Shown here in pieces: positions 59,258-64,000 of a stretch of 64,000 nt of DNA. The position numbers and the translations under genes were made by a program. The stretch is taken from NCBI GenBank assembly GCA_008711295.1, contig VUYV01000154.1:699718-763717 (forward strand), given 5' to 3'. The stretch comes from Anarhynchus alexandrinus. Its lineage: Eukaryota > Chordata > Aves > Charadriiformes > Charadriidae. The notes under the pieces were generated by a model that saw nothing but the letters and a program-made list of their open reading frames with translations, ran no database searches and was not told where the DNA came from. How positions within the stretch are numbered: the stretch's first letter is position 1; every line of letters starts with the position of its first letter.

Positions 59258-59430
59258 CTTTTTTTAGAACATCTTGAAGGTTCAAAGAGTTGTACAAACA
59301 CTGATAATTAACTCTGGGATTTTCAAAGAGGTCCAAAAGTGAGCCACCCATACATCTGAATTGGCTAGGTAACTCCTGAAGATCGCTTTGAAAAATCCTA
59401 TTCTTGACTATTTCAAGTACAGCTCTGCTC
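59258..59430 (-). other. candidate internal exon (173 nt)
   Basis: Read on the minus strand: TTTTGTACTTTCAG acceptor, then 173 bases, then AAAAAAAG/GTAAGT, a consensus donor. Only one frame is open, and it is open throughout (57 codons, with one extra base at each end). It includes phrases such as SDLQELPSQFRCMGGSLLDL and NPRVNYQCLYNSLN. This composition looks protein-like, but I do not recognise a family. It would need an upstream exon ending in phase 2 and a downstream exon starting with two codon-completing bases; neither neighbouring candidate supplies that. It could be a real exon of an unseen gene, a dead exon or chance. Confidence 0.28.
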
Positions 59431-60114
59431 CTGAAAGTACAAAATACTTCATTACTTGCCCTATCCATTTTTCTCTGCAAGCCTTAGTATGAAAGATTCC
59501 ATCTGATCAATGTCTTTATGTTATAAATAAGATTTTCAAAGGATGACTTGATCCCAATCTATAAGGACAAGTGAGCACAGGTAATGCTTTGTTAACAGCC
59601 TCTTCATAACATCAGGTACTACAGTGTCCGCTGGTGGAAAGTTGAGGTTTCAAGACGAAAATGAGAAGTGTTTTTTTAATAGGAAAGGTGGTTAATACTT
59701 ACAATAATTTAATGTGAATTGCTAGAGATTCTCCACAATCATCAATACTCGATATATCTATCCACAAGTTATGCTACATTTTGATCAAGAACAGAGACTT
59801 AAAACTGCATGCATCTGTGTTATAAGCAGAGTTGATCACATCAGCCCTTTTTAATTTTATGGCTTTTGAATTTATTTGTCTATGTCGAGCACTTTCCCTC
59901 AAGCTGTTTACAATTTTATTGCATTTATATTTTTAATTTTGTCTTTTTTTTCCTCCTCTGGTAAATATACACTCAACAACATGTTTGAAAAAGTTTTAGG
60001 TGATATATACTATTTTTGTAACTGATTCTGATTTTGAGCCCAGAGAAAACAAAAGGATCAAAATAGTGTTTCCAAAATGGGAACTTTTATTTTTAGGAAC
60101 CTTTGATTTATTAC
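59431..60114. other. unique sequence between exon-like blocks
   Basis: Would be intronic if the flanking candidates are real. No repeat recognised. Confidence 0.4.
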
Positions 60115-60310
60115 CTGAAGCAGGTATTTAAAAACAGAACATGGGTCCTTCGCACAGGGCTGCATTTCACTCTCATTTCGGGTAGTTCTTTTTTGATGTC
60201 CGATGGAGAATTTCCAGGTCAAAACATCCAGTACAATAGTAAAGGTACTGGGTATTACTGGTACACACAATGCAACTGCATCAGGGCACGACCATCCCAG
60301 GCACCGCCTT
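60115..60310 (-). other. candidate internal exon (196 nt)
   Basis: On the minus strand a strong acceptor (TCTGTCTTTTCCCACTGTCAG, pyrimidine-rich) leads into 196 bases that end CTTCAG/GTAATA. One frame is open for 65 codons and runs from RRCLGWSCPDAV through TFTIVLDVLTWKFSIGHQK to PCSVFKYLLQ; it starts with one codon-completing base and ends in phase 0. The + strand is also open here (143 codons, 60103-60534), so an open frame alone is weak evidence. No family recognised. Confidence 0.25.
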
Positions 60311-63300
60311 CTGACAGTGGGAAAAGACAGAGACCTTCTCCAGCACAAACCTTTCAAGAAAACCTATTCCATTCCTTGAACCAGGCCAATACCATCTTTT
60401 CAGTGTTCACTCCCTTTCTGCCTTCATTTTCTTGCTTAGCTGGTGCAACGTTTTTCCACACAAACTCTTCCCTGGACAATTACGTTTCAAATAACCCATG
60501 TAAAGGAAGAGAAATATCTAGAGAGAACAAATAAGAGAAAAAAAAAAAGGAATGCTCAGGTGCTATTTGTGAAGGAATGGGAATTTGTTGGGGGAGAAAA
60601 ACAAAGAAACACAGTATTCAATTTTGATCTTCTTGCCTGTCATAAGAAACCATGAGGTTGTTGTAGCTTTTAGGAGCACATGTACTCAATGCTTTTAACT
60701 TGCCTGTAATTGAAAAACATAGCTGATAATCTTGAGAACTGCAAAGTGAAATTTCAAAAGCAAGAACTTTAAGCAAGAGGGGTGACTACAAGAGTGTGCT
60801 GAAGACTAAAGACTGGGTAATTACTCTGGGGGAAGTTTCTATGTCTCATATTCTGCTACACGTTACACTCATGACTGAGCATTAGATAGTGAGCCACGGT
60901 AATCAAAACTTGTATGTAGACAGTAAGCGGAAACATTGTCCTGCACTTAATGGTCTTCATTGGAACAATATGGGACTTTTTCATCATCCCTTAAAAATTT
61001 TCTGTTTCTGCTTCACAACACTGGTCCTTCCAGAGACAGCAAAAATCACATAAAATATCCAGGTGCCATTGGAAGCTTTTCATACCATATGAATTAATAT
61101 AAACTCAAACCCAGATTTTTCCACATGCACACTGACTGTCCTACTCACACGATGGGCCGGCCCACACAATTGGCATCTAATGGGGCTCTTATGTTGCAGC
61201 TCTGGTCACTTGGGGAGGATTAAGCAGCCCCATCAATATTGTTCTGTTTGCAACAAAATGTTGTAGGAGACAGGAGAGGTTTTGCAGAATTTCCTAAAGT
61301 TTTATCCAACTTCAAGTGAGTTAATCCAAAAGTGTACCCCACAGCAAGTGTCTTACCCTACATTTTTGACTTTTTCACCCTTTCTGGCCCAGAGGTCTAA
61401 GACGACTTAATTGGTTTGTTTCTATCCTCTGTCCAGACTTCCAAGACTCATTCACCTGTGACTGAAGGGGGCAGCAATTCCTGTGGATGATATGGTCATT
61501 ACTCAGCTTCTGAACCACTTGTTTCCCGGCCTGCTTGCTCACATCTCTACGCTCAGTGTCCATGGGTAGGACCACTCTATCGTTGCTTTCTGCACAACAG
61601 AAAATGTCATCCACCTTACTTTCTTTGCTCCTCTGTCTTCTGGTTAACAGCAGAAAAGACCTTCTGAATAATGCAATGATTATTTATCAGCAACTTTCCT
61701 TTGTTGACTGTTCCAAACCTGGAACCTTCAGGTTTTGGTATACCGCATCCAGCTTAATTGGTGGTTATCGTGTATAATAACTAATTAAATAAATAAATGC
61801 AGCAATAACAGAGTAACATGATAGCATGGTAATAGCGATCTGCTATGCTTAAATTTTCAGCCCTGATTTTCCCTGAAAAATTCTGGGTCGCATAACCCAT
61901 ACACAATCCCATATTAAATTGTCCTGATAGGCCTCACAACAGAAATTACTTGAATATTGTAGGGCCAACTCTGCTCTCACGTAACGTTTGTGTTCCAAAA
62001 TCAGAAATTGCTTCAGACTGAATCTGTGACTTTTGCTGCAAAATAATAAACTCTCCTTACATTACTGACCTATTATACACACATTTTACAATCTGAAGGA
62101 GCAATCCTTGCTAAAGAGAAACATAAATAAGTTCTTATTTTGGCAGTTTTATTCCAAATTATGTTGCAAGATAACAGATGAGCAATTTTATTCATTGACA
62201 AATGGGTTTGATCGGACTAGTGCAATGGTTCATTAACCTCATGATAAGTTTGGGCTATCTCAGAAGTGTTCTTGCTGTGAATTTAGATTTGATGATGGCT
62301 CACACATCAAGGAAACAAATTGCCCCATGTTTTAAAGGAAAAAAGAGGGGGTTTAAAGAAGTTAATTGATGTCTTTTAAATCCTATAACTAATAAAGCAT
62401 TTTTTCTTCTGTATATTGCTTTCTAATTCTTATGAGATGCATTAGACAGACAGCATGCCAAAAGCACAGATTACTTTACTTCTGTTGTTACCAATTAGAG
62501 GGAGTCAAAGCACTCTGATTACAATTATCAGATTTTAATGAGCAATTGTCTGTCAAGATTTTTTCACAACTCTAAGGGTGCATGCACGATTTGTATGCAG
62601 CATACAGGTACCCTTGTATAGTCAGTTTTTCTTGAGGTAATCAGCACCTGATTTTTAGCTATTAATTTTCACTGGGCATTTTGAATAATTATTTTCTGAT
62701 CTCTTGGAAGAGCTACTACTTGTTTAATCTAATAAAATATGGCCTAACAAAAGATTAAAATCACAATAGGTCAGGAAAAGCAAAAATTAAATTTCCTATC
62801 TTCTGATGTAAGCTTACATCGATTCAATGCGTTAAATGAAATTGGGCTGATCTACACTATCCAAAGATTCCCGTGTCTACCTAATACTTTTTCTTCAGTC
62901 TGCTTTATCTTTAAAGGTAGCTTAGTAGAGATGCTGGGTTTGAAACCTTGAAGTTCATGTTACAAGAGAGGTCTTAGCTATTACACTTATTTTTACTTAG
63001 AGTAAAAAATACGGTGGGAAATGAGGAAATGCTAGCTTTAATGTTTCTAGATTAACCTACAAATAAATGCCCACTTCAACCTCCGGATGATTCAAGATGA
63101 ACCTCTTCCATAATGGTGACCTTGTGCTACCTACTTCATCAGATACTGGTTTTTGAAAGTACCTCTCCTTGAAACACTCTAAATGATGGATGTTAATCAA
63201 GAAAGTAATTATGATTGTGTACTGAACAAGCTCTACTTAATACCCATATTTTATTTGATGAAGAAGTTGCAAGATATACAGTGAATGAGGTTTGAAGCCC

Positions 63301-63763
63301 TTTGTGACAGTGAAAGTCACATATGAAGAAGTATGAGTACAGAAGGGATAGTATTTTCACTGCTTATTCTGAATAATTGATGTAAATACCCTGAATGTCT
63401 GTTTGGTAACATCCTACTTCTGTCTGGTTTCTGTATAAGAAATTTGGGCTTCTAGGATTGCCAAGTAAATTAGGGAGCTAATCGCTGTTCAGCACGAGTG
63501 CTCTAAATCTCTCTCTCAAGCACATAATTCACTTAGACTCTTAAGAAAAGGAGACACATGCTCAGTATGTGGGAGAATTTTTGTATTCTTCTATCTGTCT
63601 CCCTCTCCCCCACCAGATCTCACTTTTTAATTGCCTGGCCCATTTCAGCCGGATTTTAGAGATGGAATAGTGGTCTTAAGGTTATGAAGGCCTGACTTAT
63701 CTTATGAAAATCAGAGACTGAGGAAAGAGCATCTACTAATGAGGGGAAGACATCAATATCCCT
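60311..63763. other. unique sequence, no gene seen
   Basis: About 3.4 kb. The 62200-62720 part is rich in homeodomain-type core strings (CAATTAG, TTTTAATGAG, ACAATTATC), a texture common in vertebrate conserved noncoding elements, but conservation is not testable here. No exon or repeat recognised. Confidence 0.45.
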
Positions 63764-63810
63764 TCAAATAATAATCCCTTATCAAATAATCCCTTATCAA
63801 ATAATCCCTT
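63764..63810 (+). repeat. 15-bp tandem repeat at CR1 5' junction
   Basis: The unit ATCAAATAATCCCTT occurs exactly at 63781-63795 and 63796-63810, preceded by a variant TCAAATAATAATCCCTT (63764-63780). The array ends on the last base before CR1 homology starts. Confidence 0.95.
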
Positions 63811-64000
63811 CGGTGCCTGGGAAGGTCATGGAGCAGATCATCCTCAGTGCCATCACACGGCACATGCAGGAGAACAGGGTGATCAGGCCCAGTCAGCATG
63901 GGTTTGTGAAAGGCAGGTCGTGCCTGTCAAACCTGATCTCCTTCTATGACAAGGTGACCCACTTAGTGGATGAGGGAAAAGCTGTGGATGTTATCTACCT
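63811..64000 (+). mobile_element. CR1 LINE, RT-domain fragment, cut by window end
   Basis: CR1 ORF2 in + orientation, entering at the N-terminal part of the reverse transcriptase. From 63813 one frame is open to the window edge: [53 protein letters not shown]. The phrase VPGKVMEQ is a normal internal point of CR1 ORF2, so the copy is 5'-truncated here. No stops or frameshifts occur in these 62 codons, unlike the copy at 55.6 kb, so it appears younger. The rest lies beyond the window. Confidence 0.95.

Noticed and set aside
60103..60534. 143-codon plus-strand frame
   Set aside because: No motif or family resemblance. The opposite strand has better splice-site support over part of the same bases, and even that is weak.
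1..64000. Search for tRNA, rRNA, snRNA, CRISPR, bacterial operons or an ERV with gag-pol-env
   Set aside because: Nothing recognisable was found. The LTR sequences have no internal retroviral genes beside them, and the sequence is vertebrate in all respects.

Overview
This is AT-rich nuclear DNA from a bird. The evidence is several CR1 non-LTR retrotransposon copies with the avian 3' tail (ATTCTATG octamer repeats), an ERVL-class solo LTR closely resembling the TguLTR5-type LTRs of neoavian birds, and no bacterial features of any kind (no dense ORFs, operons, Shine-Dalgarno sites, CRISPR or tRNA clusters). The LTR type points to a neoavian bird rather than a galliform; this is inference from family memory, not from a database search.

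I find no protein-coding gene that I can name. Almost all long open frames are chance frames or lie within, or antisense to, CR1 ORF2. The window reads as intergenic or deep intronic sequence. A few stretches have exon-like structure (acceptor, open frame, good donor). The best are minus-strand blocks at 60115-60310, 59258-59430 and 59050-59106, but not all of them join in frame, so they are low-confidence candidates.

Layout. 1-10.7 kb: unique DNA with two short CR1 tails (1453, 6171), a much older degraded CR1/L3-type relic (2370-2830) and an alternating purine-pyrimidine tract (6092-6150). 10.7-17.3 kb: poly-G tract, solo ERVL LTR (10917-11468, minus), ancient MIR/L3-like relic (13250), a 38-bp near-perfect palindrome (16131-16168) and an internal CR1 endonuclease fragment (16610-17270, minus). 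17-30 kb: a (CCTTG)n/(CCTTC)n microsatellite (21651-21745) and a CR1 3' end that keeps the ORF2 terminus (25655-26009). 30-50 kb: mostly unique DNA with inverted repeats (including a GATA-type one at 30391-30419), ancient repeat relics, a tiny CR1 tail (44064-44150) and an RFX X-box-like site (48846-48859). 50.8-51.7 kb: an LTR-like fragment between two copies of the same 300-bp block, with single N bases at the joins; this is probably an assembly artefact. 55.6-56.85 kb: the largest CR1 copy (reverse transcriptase to tail), with in-frame stops. 63.76-64.0 kb: a fresh-looking CR1 RT fragment runs off the window edge, and its 5' junction carries a 15-bp unit repeated about three times.

Nothing here acts as a coordinated gene system. 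The active history is retrotransposition followed by decay. The items most worth a second look are the long palindrome, the N-flanked duplication around the LTR, the CR1 junction triplication, the internal-only endonuclease fragment and the exon-like cluster at 59-60.3 kb.
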